A DNA stretch of 64,000 nucleotides from Ruminococcaceae bacterium BL-6. GTDB taxonomy: Bacteria; Bacillota; Clostridia; Oscillospirales; Acutalibacteraceae. Shown here in pieces: positions 24,104 through 32,474 of the stretch. The position numbers and the translations under genes are program-made. The stretch covers positions 496,001 to 560,000 of the forward strand of contig LR778135.1 of NCBI GenBank assembly GCA_902810075.1. Reading direction: 5' to 3'. The notes beneath the pieces are model-generated. The model ran no database searches, was not told the origin of the DNA, and saw only the letters and a list, made by a program, of their open reading frames with translations. Positions within the stretch are counted from its first letter, which is position 1. Each line of letters starts with the position of its first letter.

Positions 24104-26680
24104 ATGAAATTACTGGTGTTAGACGGAAACAGCATCCTGAACCGGGCGTTTTACGGGATCAAGCTCCTCACCACGAAGGATGGCCGGTTCACCAACGGGA
24201 TCTACGGCTTCCTGACCATGCTGAAGAAGCTGTGCGACGAAACGGAGCCGGACGGGATCGCGATCGCGTTCGACCGGAGCGAGCCGACGTTCCGCCATAA
24301 GGAATACGCGGGCTACAAGGCCCAGCGCAAAGGGATGCCCGACGAGCTGGCGCAGCAGCTTCCAGAGCTGAAGGAGCTTCTGCGCCAGATGGGCTACCAT
24401 CTGCTGGAATGCGCGGGGTACGAGGCCGACGACATCCTCGGCACGCTGGCGCGCGCCTGCCGCGAGGCGGGCGCGGAGTGCGTCATCGCGACCGGCGACC
24501 GCGACAGCCTGCAGCTTGTGGGGGACGGCGTCACCGTGCGCCTTGCGGCCACCAAGTTCGGCCAGCCGCACGTCACGGTGTACGACGAACAGAAAATACG
24601 GGAGGAGTACGGGGTCGCGCCGCCCCAGATGATCGACATCAAGGCGATTCAGGGCGACAGCTCCGACAACATACCGGGCGTCCCGGGCATCGGGCCGAAG
24701 GGCGCGGGCGAGCTTGTGCAGAAATACCACGACCTCGACAGCATCTACGAAAATCTGGAAACCCTCGACATCAAGGAAGGGATGCGCAGAAGGCTGCGGG
24801 AGGGGAAGGAAAGCGCCTACCTGAGCCGGGAGCTCGGGACGATCTGCAGCACCGTTCCCATCGATACCGAGCTTTCCCACTACCTTCCAAAAAAGCAGGA
24901 CCGCGAGGCCGCGGCGCGCCTGATGGCGAAGCTGGAGCTTTTTTCGCTGATCCCGAAATTCGGGCTTGACGCTCCACCGGAGCGGGCCGAAGCGAAGCAG
25001 GACGGCGGGACGCTTTCGGTGGAACGGAAAAAGGACGGGGCCGCGCTGCTGATTCCGCTGGAAGAAGCGGGGCGCGCGGATTTTATCGCCGTCTATGGCG
25101 AAAACGGGGTGGAAAAGCTGTGCCTTTCCATGAAAGGAACCGTTTACGTCGTCGATGCGGACAAGGCGTTCCTGCGCGCGCTGTGCGGCAGCGGGAAGAT
25201 CATCAGGAACACGCACGACAGCAAGCCGTTTTTTGCCGCGATGGACCGCCTCGGGATTCCGGTGAAAGGGCTGGGGATGGACACCATGCTGGCGGCTTAT
25301 CTTCTGAACCCGTCTTCTTCGGATTACAGCGTCGGCCGCCTTGCGGCGGAATACGAGGTTCCGGCGCCCGCGGATGACGACGTTTCCGAAGAGGTGCGCG
25401 CGGCAGCCATTCTTCCGCGGCTCGCCGGCCGCCTGACGGCGGAGATCGAAAAGAACGGCCAGAAAAAGCTCCTGACCGAAATCGAGCAGCCGCTCGCGCG
25501 CGTGCTCGCGCGCATGGAAGCCGTCGGGTTCGCGGTGGACGCCGCCGGGATCGGGGAGTACGGGAAGAACCTTCAGTACCGCATCACGGAGATCGAGGCC
25601 GAAATCTATCAGGCCGTCGGGTACGAATTCAACATCAACTCCCCGAAGCAGCTCGGGCAGGCGCTGTTTGCGAAGCTTGGGCTCCATACCGGCAAAAAGA
25701 CGAAAAGCGGGTATTCCACAAGCGCGCAGGTTCTGGAAAACCTGCGCTACGACCACCCCGCCGTGGAGATGGTGCTGGAATACCGCGCGCTGGCCAAGCT
25801 GAAATCCACCTACTGCGACGGCCTTCTGAAGGTCGTCGGCAGCGACGGGCGGATCCATTCCAGCTTCAACCAGACCGAAACCCGCACGGGGCGCATCAGC
25901 TCCACGGAGCCGAACCTTCAGAACATCCCCGTGCGCACGGACCTCGGGCGCGAGATGCGCCGTTTCTTCACGGCCCGGCCGGGCTGGTTCCTGGTGGACG
26001 CCGACTATTCGCAGATCGAGCTGCGCGTGCTGGCGCATGTGGCGGACGACAAGAACATGATCGAGGCGTTCCGCAACAACGACGACATCCACCGCATCAC
26101 GGCGGCGCAGGTGTTCCGCATGCCGGAAGAGATGGTGACCCCCATCATGCGCAGCCGCGCCAAGGCGGTGAACTTCGGGATCGTGTACGGCATCGGGGCG
26201 TTTTCGCTTTCCAAAAACATCGGCGTCACGCGGCACGAGGCCGAGGAATACATCAGAGCGTATCTCGAGCATTACTCCGGGGTGCGCAATTATATGGAAA
26301 AAATCGTGGAGCAGGCCAAGGAGCAGGGCTATGTCGAAACCCTGTTCGGCCGCCGCCGCTACCTGCCGGAGCTTTCCTCGGGCAACTTCAACCTGCGCTC
26401 GTTCGGCGAGCGGGTGGCGCGCAACATGCCCATTCAGGGCACCGCCGCGGACATCATCAAGATCGCGATGATCCGGGTGGATGACCGGCTGAAAAAAGAA
26501 AATATGCAGGCCCGCCTGATCCTTCAGGTGCACGACGAGCTGATCGTGGAGGCGCCGGAAAACGAGACGGAGCGGGCGGCGCAGATCCTGACGGAAGAGA
26601 TGCAGGACACCGTGCACCTTTCGGTGCCGATGGTGGCCGAGGCGAAGATCGGGAAGACCTGGTATGACGCAAAAGAATAA
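24104..26680 (+). CDS. polA: DNA polymerase I
   Basis: DNA polymerase I fills gaps and removes RNA primers in Okazaki fragment maturation and excision repair. The 858-residue protein has an N-terminal 5'-nuclease domain (VLDGNSILNRAFYGI, ECAGYEADDILGTLAR, IQGDSSDNIPGVPGIGPKGA). A vestigial 3'-5' exonuclease domain follows at about 310-450. The polymerase domain holds motif A DADYSQIELRVLAHVADD, motif B RSRAKAVNFGIVYGIGAF and motif C LQVHDELIVE. The DxE (exo I) metal site expected for proofreading is absent, as in Bacillus and Thermus enzymes. ATG 24104 is behind TGGAGAAATGCT. The stop overlaps the next gene by 17 bases. Confidence 0.97.
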   Translation: MKLLVLDGNSILNRAFYGIKLLTTKDGRFTNGIYGFLTMLKKLCDETEPDGIAIAFDRSEPTFRHKEYAGYKAQRKGMPDELAQQLPELKELLRQMGYHLLECAGYEADDILGTLARACREAGAECVIATGDRDSLQLVGDGVTVRLAATKFGQPHVTVYDEQKIREEYGVAPPQMIDIKAIQGDSSDNIPGVPGIGPKGAGELVQKYHDLDSIYENLETLDIKEGMRRRLREGKESAYLSRELGTICSTVPIDTELSHYLPKKQDREAAARLMAKLELFSLIPKFGLDAPPERAEAKQDGGTLSVERKKDGAALLIPLEEAGRADFIAVYGENGVEKLCLSMKGTVYVVDADKAFLRALCGSGKIIRNTHDSKPFFAAMDRLGIPVKGLGMDTMLAAYLLNPSSSDYSVGRLAAEYEVPAPADDDVSEEVRAAAILPRLAGRLTAEIEKNGQKKLLTEIEQPLARVLARMEAVGFAVDAAGIGEYGKNLQYRITEIEAEIYQAVGYEFNINSPKQLGQALFAKLGLHTGKKTKSGYSTSAQVLENLRYDHPAVEMVLEYRALAKLKSTYCDGLLKVVGSDGRIHSSFNQTETRTGRISSTEPNLQNIPVRTDLGREMRRFFTARPGWFLVDADYSQIELRVLAHVADDKNMIEAFRNNDDIHRITAAQVFRMPEEMVTPIMRSRAKAVNFGIVYGIGAFSLSKNIGVTRHEAEEYIRAYLEHYSGVRNYMEKIVEQAKEQGYVETLFGRRRYLPELSSGNFNLRSFGERVARNMPIQGTAADIIKIAMIRVDDRLKKENMQARLILQVHDELIVEAPENETERAAQILTEEMQDTVHLSVPMVAEAKIGKTWYDAKE

Positions 26681-27569
26681 AAAGGAAGCCGGGGAAAATA
26701 CGCTTTATTTTGTCTGCCCCGTGTGCGGCGGGCCGCTTGCCCGCAGGGGAGGGGCCTGCGTCTGCCCGCGCGGGCACAGCTACGACATGGCGTCGGAAGG
26801 ATACCTCTATCTGCTGCCGCCCAACCAAAAGCACGCGAAGATCCCCGGGGACAGCCGGCAGATGGTCGCCGCGCGCAGGCGCTTTCTGGAAACCGGGAAC
26901 TATGAGCTCTTCAGCGACGCGCTGAACCGGCTGGCTCTGGAGGCGGTGCGGGGCAAAAAAGAGCCGGTCGTGCTGGATGCCGGGTGCGGCGAGGGCTATT
27001 ATACCGCCCGCCTGGCGGATTCTCTGGAAAAGGCTGGAGTTCACGCGCGGATCGCCGGGCTGGACATCTCCAAATCCGCGGTGCGGGCCGCCGCGAAGCG
27101 GTACGGCGGGCTGGAGTTCGCCGTGGGGAGCAATTTTCATATCCCCGCTTTATCCGGCTCCGCCGACTGCCTGCTGAGCGTTTTCTCCCCGCTCGTTCCG
27201 GAGGAATTTTTCCGGGTGCTTCGCCCCGGCGGGACGATGATCCTCGCCGTTCCGGGCCCGAGGCACCTGTTCGGGCTCAAGGAAATCCTTTACGAGGAAC
27301 CTTATGAAAACGAATACAAGGACACGCAATACGAGGGATTCGATTTTGGGAAGAGGGTGGATGTCGGCGGCAAAATCGCGATCGACGGGAACGATACGAT
27401 TTGCGATCTGTTCGCGATGACGCCGTATTACTGGAAAACGCCCGAGGCCGGCTCGGAGCGGCTGAAACAGGTGGAGCGGCTGGAAACGGAGATCGGGTTC
27501 GGCTTTCTGGTTTACCGCAAACGGCAGACCAAACCGGACGAAATTCAGGATAGGATGGAAAAAGGATGA
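26664..27569 (+). CDS. RlmA-like 23S rRNA (guanine-N1) methyltransferase
   Basis: This 301-residue SAM-dependent methyltransferase has an N-terminal zinc site (CPVCGGPL and CVCPRGHSYD), as in RlmA, which methylates G745/G748 of 23S rRNA. The Rossmann domain follows with VLDAGCGEGYYTARL, IAGLDISKSAVRAAAKR and FHIPALSGSADCLLSVFSP. The NQKHAKIPGDSRQMVAARRRFLETG stretch between zinc site and SAM domain is strongly conserved in the family; some Gram-positive members give macrolide or lincosamide resistance. It overlaps polA by 17 bases and is followed by an ATGA overlap with the phosphatase gene. Confidence 0.9.
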   Translation: MTQKNKKEAGENTLYFVCPVCGGPLARRGGACVCPRGHSYDMASEGYLYLLPPNQKHAKIPGDSRQMVAARRRFLETGNYELFSDALNRLALEAVRGKKEPVVLDAGCGEGYYTARLADSLEKAGVHARIAGLDISKSAVRAAAKRYGGLEFAVGSNFHIPALSGSADCLLSVFSPLVPEEFFRVLRPGGTMILAVPGPRHLFGLKEILYEEPYENEYKDTQYEGFDFGKRVDVGGKIAIDGNDTICDLFAMTPYYWKTPEAGSERLKQVERLETEIGFGFLVYRKRQTKPDEIQDRMEKG

Positions 27570-28045
27570 AGCTTTTGTTTCTGTGCACCGGGAACACCTG
27601 CCGCAGCCCCATGGCCAAAGGGATTTTTGAAAAGCTGCTGAAAGAGCGGGGCGTTTCCGGAATCGAGTGCTCCAGCGCGGGGCTCGCCGCGGGGCAGGGG
27701 CAGCCGGCCAGCAAAAACGCGGCGCTCGCCTGCCGGGAGATCGGCGTGGACCTGTCAAAGCACCGGTCCCGCCCGCTTTCGCCCGGGCTGCTCGCGCAGA
27801 CGGACCTGTTCGTCGTCATGACGGAGCTTCAGGCGCGCGCGCTTCAGTCCGTCGGTGTGCCGAAGGAAAAGATCATTGTCCTCGGCGGCGGCGTGCCCGA
27901 CCCGTTCGGCGGGGACCTCTCCGTCTACCGCGGCTGCCGGGACGCGCTTTCGGACGCCCTGCGGGATCTGCTGGACAAGCTTTGCGGGAAAGGGGAGGCC
28001 GATGGAGGAGATCCGGATCGTTCCGATGGCGGAAAGCCATCTTGA
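27566..28045 (+). CDS. Low-molecular-weight protein phosphatase, probably arginine phosphatase (YwlE-like)
   Basis: This 159-residue LMW-PTP-fold enzyme has P-loop LCTGNTCRSPMAKGIF near the N-terminus and the acid loop VPDPFGGDLSVYRGC. The Thr in CTGNTC (Ile in classical tyrosine phosphatases) is the residue that gives Bacillus YwlE its preference for phospho-arginine, so protein-arginine phosphatase activity is likely (inference). The C-terminus GEADGGDPDRSDGGKPS is an unstructured tail whose DNA also encodes the start of rimI, which overlaps by 44 bases. YwlE genes often lie near tsaC/rpiB/glyA; here it is next to rimI and tsaD. Confidence 0.88.
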   Translation: MKLLFLCTGNTCRSPMAKGIFEKLLKERGVSGIECSSAGLAAGQGQPASKNAALACREIGVDLSKHRSRPLSPGLLAQTDLFVVMTELQARALQSVGVPKEKIIVLGGGVPDPFGGDLSVYRGCRDALSDALRDLLDKLCGKGEADGGDPDRSDGGKPS

Positions 28046-28445
28046 CGCGCTCGCCCGGATCGAAAAGCTCTGCTTTTCCCAGCCGTGGTCGCGCGCCGGG
28101 CTCAGGGATGAGCTGACGAACCCCGCCGCCTGTTTTCTCGCGGCGGAATGCGGCGGAGCGGCCGTCGGATACGCGGGCATGTTCTGCGCGGCGGACGAAT
28201 GCTATGTCGCGAACGTCGCCGTGCACCCGGATTTCCGGGGCCGGGGCGTCGGGGGCCGGTTGCTCCGCGCGCTGGAAGAATCCGCGAAGGAGCGGGGCGG
28301 CGCGTTCCTCTCTCTGGAAGTGCGCGAATCGAACCTGCCCGCGCTCGCCCTTTATCGCAGCCATGGGTTCGTGCGCGCCGGACTGCGAAAAAATTTTTAC
28401 CGCGAGCCCGTCGAAAACGCCCTGATCCTGACAAAATATTTTTAG
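28002..28445 (+). CDS. rimI: Ribosomal protein S18 alanine N-acetyltransferase RimI
   Basis: This GNAT-fold acetyltransferase of 147 residues has VANVAVHPDFRGRGVGGRLLRALEE, the acetyl-CoA binding loop with the R-G-x-G-x-G pattern, and LEVRESNLPALALYRSHGF, both diagnostic of RimI. ATG 28002 follows AAGGGGAGG and lies inside the end of the phosphatase gene. The cluster rimI-(flavin reductase)-tsaD matches the common tsaB-rimI-tsaD neighbourhood, though tsaB is not visible here. Confidence 0.9.
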   Translation: MEEIRIVPMAESHLDALARIEKLCFSQPWSRAGLRDELTNPAACFLAAECGGAAVGYAGMFCAADECYVANVAVHPDFRGRGVGGRLLRALEESAKERGGAFLSLEVRESNLPALALYRSHGFVRAGLRKNFYREPVENALILTKYF

Positions 28446-28462
28446 AAAGCGCTGTGTGGCCG

Positions 28463-29185
28463 ATGAAATACTGCATCGTTTACGGAAGCCCCAGAAAACG
28501 GAACACCTACCGCGCGGTACAGGTTCTGAAAGAACGGCTGGAAGCCCTGGGAGAAGCGGAATTCACCGAGCTGTTCCTCCCGCGGGATATGCCGGTCCCC
28601 TGCGCCGGATGCTTCGCCTGCTTTGAGAAGGGGGAGGAGAAGTGTCCCCATTTTGAATATGCCGGCCGCGCGGAGCGGGCGATGCTGGAGGCGGACGGCC
28701 TGATTTTCGCGACGCCTGTCTATGTGCTGGAAATGTCAGGGCAGATGAAGAGCTTCCTCGACCATTTCGGCTATCTTTTTATGCCTCACCGGCCGCGGCC
28801 CGAAATGTTCCGCAAAGCGGCCGCGGTGGTGTCCACCACGGCGGGCGCCGGAACCGGGTACGCCATGAAGGGGATCACCCGCTCGCTCTCGTTCTGGGGC
28901 GTCGGCAGGATTTATCGATGCGGCGTCACGATGTTCGCCGGGAGCTGGGACGAAATGCCGCGGAAAAGGCGGGAGAAATACGAGCGCGCCCTGCGGAAGA
29001 CCGCGGACAGGCTCTATCGCAGCCTGCGGCGGAAGGATGATCCTTCCTGGAAGGTCAAAGGTTTGTTCCTTATCATGAAATATGCGGTTTTCCACGCCGC
29101 CGAAAACCCCCTCGACCAGGGATACTGGCGGGAGCAGGGATGGGTCGGCGGCGGGAAACCCTGGAAGAAGAGTAAGGGGAAATAA
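28463..29185 (+). CDS. NADPH-dependent FMN reductase / flavodoxin-fold protein
   Basis: This flavodoxin-like oxidoreductase has 240 residues. KYCIVYGSPRKRNTYRAVQVL is the FMN phosphate loop, PCAGCFACFEKGEEKCPH is the Cys-rich segment common in this family, and GLIFATPVYVLEMSGQMKSFLDHFG forms the flavin-binding middle. A C-terminal extension of about 60 basic residues (after VTMFAGSWDEMPRKRR) is longer than in most members. It is inserted between rimI and tsaD. The ATG 28463 has a weak binding site; a GTG nine bases earlier is possible. The substrate is unknown. Confidence 0.85.
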   Translation: MKYCIVYGSPRKRNTYRAVQVLKERLEALGEAEFTELFLPRDMPVPCAGCFACFEKGEEKCPHFEYAGRAERAMLEADGLIFATPVYVLEMSGQMKSFLDHFGYLFMPHRPRPEMFRKAAAVVSTTAGAGTGYAMKGITRSLSFWGVGRIYRCGVTMFAGSWDEMPRKRREKYERALRKTADRLYRSLRRKDDPSWKVKGLFLIMKYAVFHAAENPLDQGYWREQGWVGGGKPWKKSKGK

Positions 29186-29192
29186 CAGAAAA

Positions 29193-30206
29193 ATGCGTAT
29201 TTTGGGAATTGAAAGCTCCTGCGACGAGACCGCCGCCGCGGTGGTGGAGGACGGCAGGCGGATCCTTTCGTCCGTCGTCGCGTCTCAGGTGGAGGAGCAC
29301 CGCCTTTACGGCGGCGTCGTGCCGGAGATCGCCTCCCGGCGCCATTCCGAGGCGATCGTCGGGGTGGTGGAACAGGCGCTCGAAGACGCCGGCATCGGGC
29401 TGGGCGGCCTCCATGCGATCGCCGTGACCGCCGCGCCGGGCCTGATCGGCGCACTGCTGGTGGGGGTCAACTTCGCGAAGGGGCTCAGTTTTTCCTCCGG
29501 GATCCCGCTCGTGCCGGTCCATCATCTGCGCTCGCACATCGCGGCGAATTATCTCACGTCGCCGGAGCTGGAGCCGCCGTTCCTCTGCCTTGTCGTTTCC
29601 GGCGGGCACACCCATCTTGTGCGGGTGAAGGGCTACACGGAGTTCGAGGTGATCGGCTGCACCAGAGACGACGCCGCGGGCGAGGCGTTCGACAAGGCCG
29701 CGCGCGCGATGGGGATGCCGTACCCCGGCGGGGTGTTTCTGGACCGCGCCGCACAGGGCGGGGACCCGAAGGCGTTCGCCCTGCCGCGCCCCACGGTGGA
29801 CGGCGCGCCGTACGATTTCAGCTTTTCGGGGCTCAAGACATCCGTCATCAACCTGATCCACAACGCAAAGCAGAAGGGGCGGACGCTCCGCACGGAGGAT
29901 CTGGCCGCTTCGTTCCGCGCCGCAGTGGTGGACTGCCTGGTGCGCAATACCATAGGCGCCATGAGGGAGACACACGCAAAGAAGCTCGTCATCGCGGGCG
30001 GAGTTTCCGCCAACTCGCTGCTGCGCAGCCGCCTTGCCGGGGAGTGCGCGGAAAACGGATGGAGCTTTTACCGCCCCGAGCTTTCCCTTTGCGGCGACAA
30101 CGCGGCCATGGTCGCGTCGCAGGGGTATTACGAGTTCCTCGCGGGGAACACGGCGGGGATGACCCTGAACGCCTGCGCTTCCATGCCCATCGAAAATTGT
30201 TTTTAA
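29193..30206 (+). CDS. tsaD: tRNA N6-adenosine threonylcarbamoyltransferase TsaD
   Basis: TsaD transfers threonylcarbamoyl to A37 of ANN-decoding tRNAs, an essential modification. The 337-residue protein has RILGIESSCDETAAAVVEDG, VPEIASRRHSE, the metal-binding pair in VPVHHLRSHIAANYL (H-x3-H), VVSGGHTHLVRV, AFDKAARAMGMPYPGG and VIAGGVSANSLLR. ATG 29193 is 7 bases after the flavin reductase stop, behind AAGGGGAAATAA. Length is standard. Confidence 0.97.
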   Translation: MRILGIESSCDETAAAVVEDGRRILSSVVASQVEEHRLYGGVVPEIASRRHSEAIVGVVEQALEDAGIGLGGLHAIAVTAAPGLIGALLVGVNFAKGLSFSSGIPLVPVHHLRSHIAANYLTSPELEPPFLCLVVSGGHTHLVRVKGYTEFEVIGCTRDDAAGEAFDKAARAMGMPYPGGVFLDRAAQGGDPKAFALPRPTVDGAPYDFSFSGLKTSVINLIHNAKQKGRTLRTEDLAASFRAAVVDCLVRNTIGAMRETHAKKLVIAGGVSANSLLRSRLAGECAENGWSFYRPELSLCGDNAAMVASQGYYEFLAGNTAGMTLNACASMPIENCF

Positions 30207-30284
30207 AATCGGCGATTCTTGCAGGATTCCGGACCTTGCGATATGGAATCGGCCCTTTGTGTTGGGAATTTAACAATTTGGCAA

Positions 30285-30313
30285 TTGATTCCTAAAATCA
30301 GATGGATTATAAT
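30285..30313 (+). promoter_or_regulatory. Promoter of pckG
   Basis: TTGATT (30285), 17-base spacer, TATAAT (30308). The start is predicted near 30320, giving a short leader of about 37 bases before ATG 30357. Confidence 0.8.
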
Positions 30314-30356
30314 AAAAATACTGTATAATGGCCATAAGGCCGGAAGGAGAACAAGA

Positions 30357-32120
30357 ATGACAAACAACAGATCGGTATTGAACTGGATCGAAGAAATGAA
30401 AAAGCTTGTCAGCCCCGATCAGGTCGTTTGGATTGACGGGTCCGAAGGACAGCGCGAGCAGCTGCGCGCCGAGGCCTGCTCCACGGGCGAGCTGATCAAA
30501 CTGAATCAGGAAAAGCTGCCGGGCTGCTATTTGCACCGTACCGCTGTCAACGACGTGGCGCGCGTGGAGGACAGAACCTTCATCTGCTCCAGAAAAGAGG
30601 AGGATGCCGGCCCGACCAACCATTGGATGGAGCCGCAGAAGGCCTACAAAATGCTGTACGACATCGCGCGGGGCAGCTACAGGGGCCGCACCATGTATGT
30701 CATTCCCTATTCTATGGGCCCCGTCGGCTCGCCGCTTTCCAAAATAGGCGTCGAGCTGACCGACTCGATTTACGTCGTGCTCAACATGTCGATCATGACG
30801 CGCGTCGGCCAGGCCGTGTGGGACACCCTGGGCGACAACCCGGAATGGGTGCGCGGGCTGCACTGCAAGTGCGACATCGACGCCGAAAAGCGGTACATCT
30901 GCCATTTCCCGGAGGACAACACCATCATCTCCGTCAACTCCGGCTACGGCGGGAACGTGCTGCTCGGCAAAAAGTGCTTTGCGCTGCGCATCGCCTCTTA
31001 CCTCGGCAAGACCCAGGGCTGGATGGCGGAACATATGCTGATCCTCGGGATCGAGAACCCGCAGGGCAAAGTCACCTATGTGGCCGCGGCGTTCCCGTCC
31101 GCATGCGGCAAGACCAACCTGGCCATGCTGATCCCGCCGGAAGTCTATCGCAAGAAGGGCTACAGAGTGTGGACGGTGGGCGACGACATCGCGTGGATGC
31201 GCCCCGGTGAGGACGGCAGGCTGTACGCGATCAACCCCGAGAACGGCTTTTTCGGCGTCGCGCCCGGCACCAACGCCAAATCCAACCCCAACGCGCTGGC
31301 TTCGACCCGCCAGGGCACGATTTTCACGAACGTTGCAGAGAATCTGGACGACAAGACCGTCTGGTGGGAGGGCTTGGACAAGAACCCGCCGAAGCATGCG
31401 CTGAACTGGAAGGGCGAGCCATGGGACGGCACCACGTCCAAGGAAAAGGGCGCCCATCCCAACAGCCGCTTCACCGCGCCGGCCAAGAACTGCCCGTGCG
31501 TCAGCCCCGAGTTTGACAAGGGGGAGGGCGTGCCGATTTCCGCCATCATCTTCGGCGGCCGCCGCGCGCAGACGACCCCGCTCGTGTATCAGTCCCGCGA
31601 CTGGAGCAACGGCGTGTTCGTAGGCTCGATCATGGCTTCCGAAACGACCGCCGCCGCAACGGGCGCGGTCGGCGTCGTGCGCCGCGACCCCATGGCCATG
31701 CTGCCGTTCTGCGGCTACCATATGGGCGACTACTTCGCCCACTGGTTCGAGATGGGCAGGATCCTCGGCGACAAGGCACCGAAGATTTTCAACGTCAACT
31801 GGTTCCGCCTGGACGAAAGCGGCGACTTCATCTGGCCGGGCTTCGGCGACAACCTGCGCGTGCTCGAATGGATCATCAACCGCTGCGCCGGCAAGGCGGA
31901 CGCGGTCGAAACCCCGATCGGCTATGTGCCGAAGGCCGAGGACATCAATCTGGAAGGGCTGGACCTCAGCCTTGACACCCTGAAGGGGATTCTCGAGGTC
32001 GACAAGGCCAAATGGACCAAAGAGGCCGAGGGCATCGAGGAATTCTACCACAAATTCGGCGATAAGCTCCCGAAGGAGCTGCGCGATCAGCTGAATACCC
32101 TGAAAAAGAACCTTCAATAA
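30357..32120 (+). CDS. pckG: Phosphoenolpyruvate carboxykinase (GTP)
   Basis: PckG interconverts oxaloacetate and PEP with GTP/GDP, giving gluconeogenic or anaplerotic flux; in fermenting anaerobes it can run toward oxaloacetate. The 587-residue protein has the GTP-type signature AAFPSACGKTNLAML (with the active-site Cys). Substrate and metal-binding regions are AGPTNHWMEP, YRGRTMYVIPYSMGP and VGDDIAWM. RRDPMAMLPFCGYHMGDYF and FNVNWFRLDESG are typical of the guanine-binding side. ATG 30357 is behind AAGGAGAACAAGA. It is transcribed alone from the promoter at 30285 and closed by the terminator at 32162. Many other Firmicutes have the ATP enzyme instead. Confidence 0.97.
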   Translation: MTNNRSVLNWIEEMKKLVSPDQVVWIDGSEGQREQLRAEACSTGELIKLNQEKLPGCYLHRTAVNDVARVEDRTFICSRKEEDAGPTNHWMEPQKAYKMLYDIARGSYRGRTMYVIPYSMGPVGSPLSKIGVELTDSIYVVLNMSIMTRVGQAVWDTLGDNPEWVRGLHCKCDIDAEKRYICHFPEDNTIISVNSGYGGNVLLGKKCFALRIASYLGKTQGWMAEHMLILGIENPQGKVTYVAAAFPSACGKTNLAMLIPPEVYRKKGYRVWTVGDDIAWMRPGEDGRLYAINPENGFFGVAPGTNAKSNPNALASTRQGTIFTNVAENLDDKTVWWEGLDKNPPKHALNWKGEPWDGTTSKEKGAHPNSRFTAPAKNCPCVSPEFDKGEGVPISAIIFGGRRAQTTPLVYQSRDWSNGVFVGSIMASETTAAATGAVGVVRRDPMAMLPFCGYHMGDYFAHWFEMGRILGDKAPKIFNVNWFRLDESGDFIWPGFGDNLRVLEWIINRCAGKADAVETPIGYVPKAEDINLEGLDLSLDTLKGILEVDKAKWTKEAEGIEEFYHKFGDKLPKELRDQLNTLKKNLQ

Positions 32121-32161
32121 TCTGATTTCCGCTTTTATCGGAGAAAAGATACGGGAAAATG

Positions 32162-32190
32162 GCGCGGAGCCGGAAAGCTCCGCGCTTTTT
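32162..32190 (+). terminator. Terminator of pckG
   Basis: GCGCGGAGC-CGGAAA-GCTCCGCGC followed by five T. Confidence 0.92.
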
Positions 32191-32426
32191 CACGCCCTTT
32201 TCGGCCCTGTAAAGAACGGGCGGCGCCTGAAATCGAAGAGGGAAAATGACGCCTTGTGCTGCAGTTCCGTCAGAAAACGCCCCAAAATACTGAAAAAGAA
32301 GCGCGGATAAGCGGATATTTGAAAAAAAGTATGAATAAACTGTTTCAAAAATGAAAAGTTTGTATAAATAAGATATTGATTTCCGCCTGTGAAATCCTTA
32401 TACTAAACATTGTATTTGTGATGAAA

Positions 32427-32458
32427 CCCGGCAGGAAACTTGTCGGGCACTATTTTTT
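32427..32458 (+). promoter_or_regulatory. Terminator-like hairpin in the leader of the purine permease (possible attenuator)
   Basis: CCCGGCAGG-AAA-CTTGTCGGG (nine pairs, two of them G-U) followed after CACTA by six T, ending directly at the AGGAGG box of the permease. This is the layout of a transcriptional attenuator. Upstream 32191-32426 shows no purine riboswitch core that I can recognise; I see no other feature there. Confidence 0.5.
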
Positions 32459-32474
32459 AGGAGGCACGAAACAT

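Noticed and set aside
32191..32426. Purine riboswitch before the NCS2 permease
   Set aside because: I looked for the conserved TATA...AATATGG and loop-loop core and did not find it; only the terminator-like hairpin is supported.
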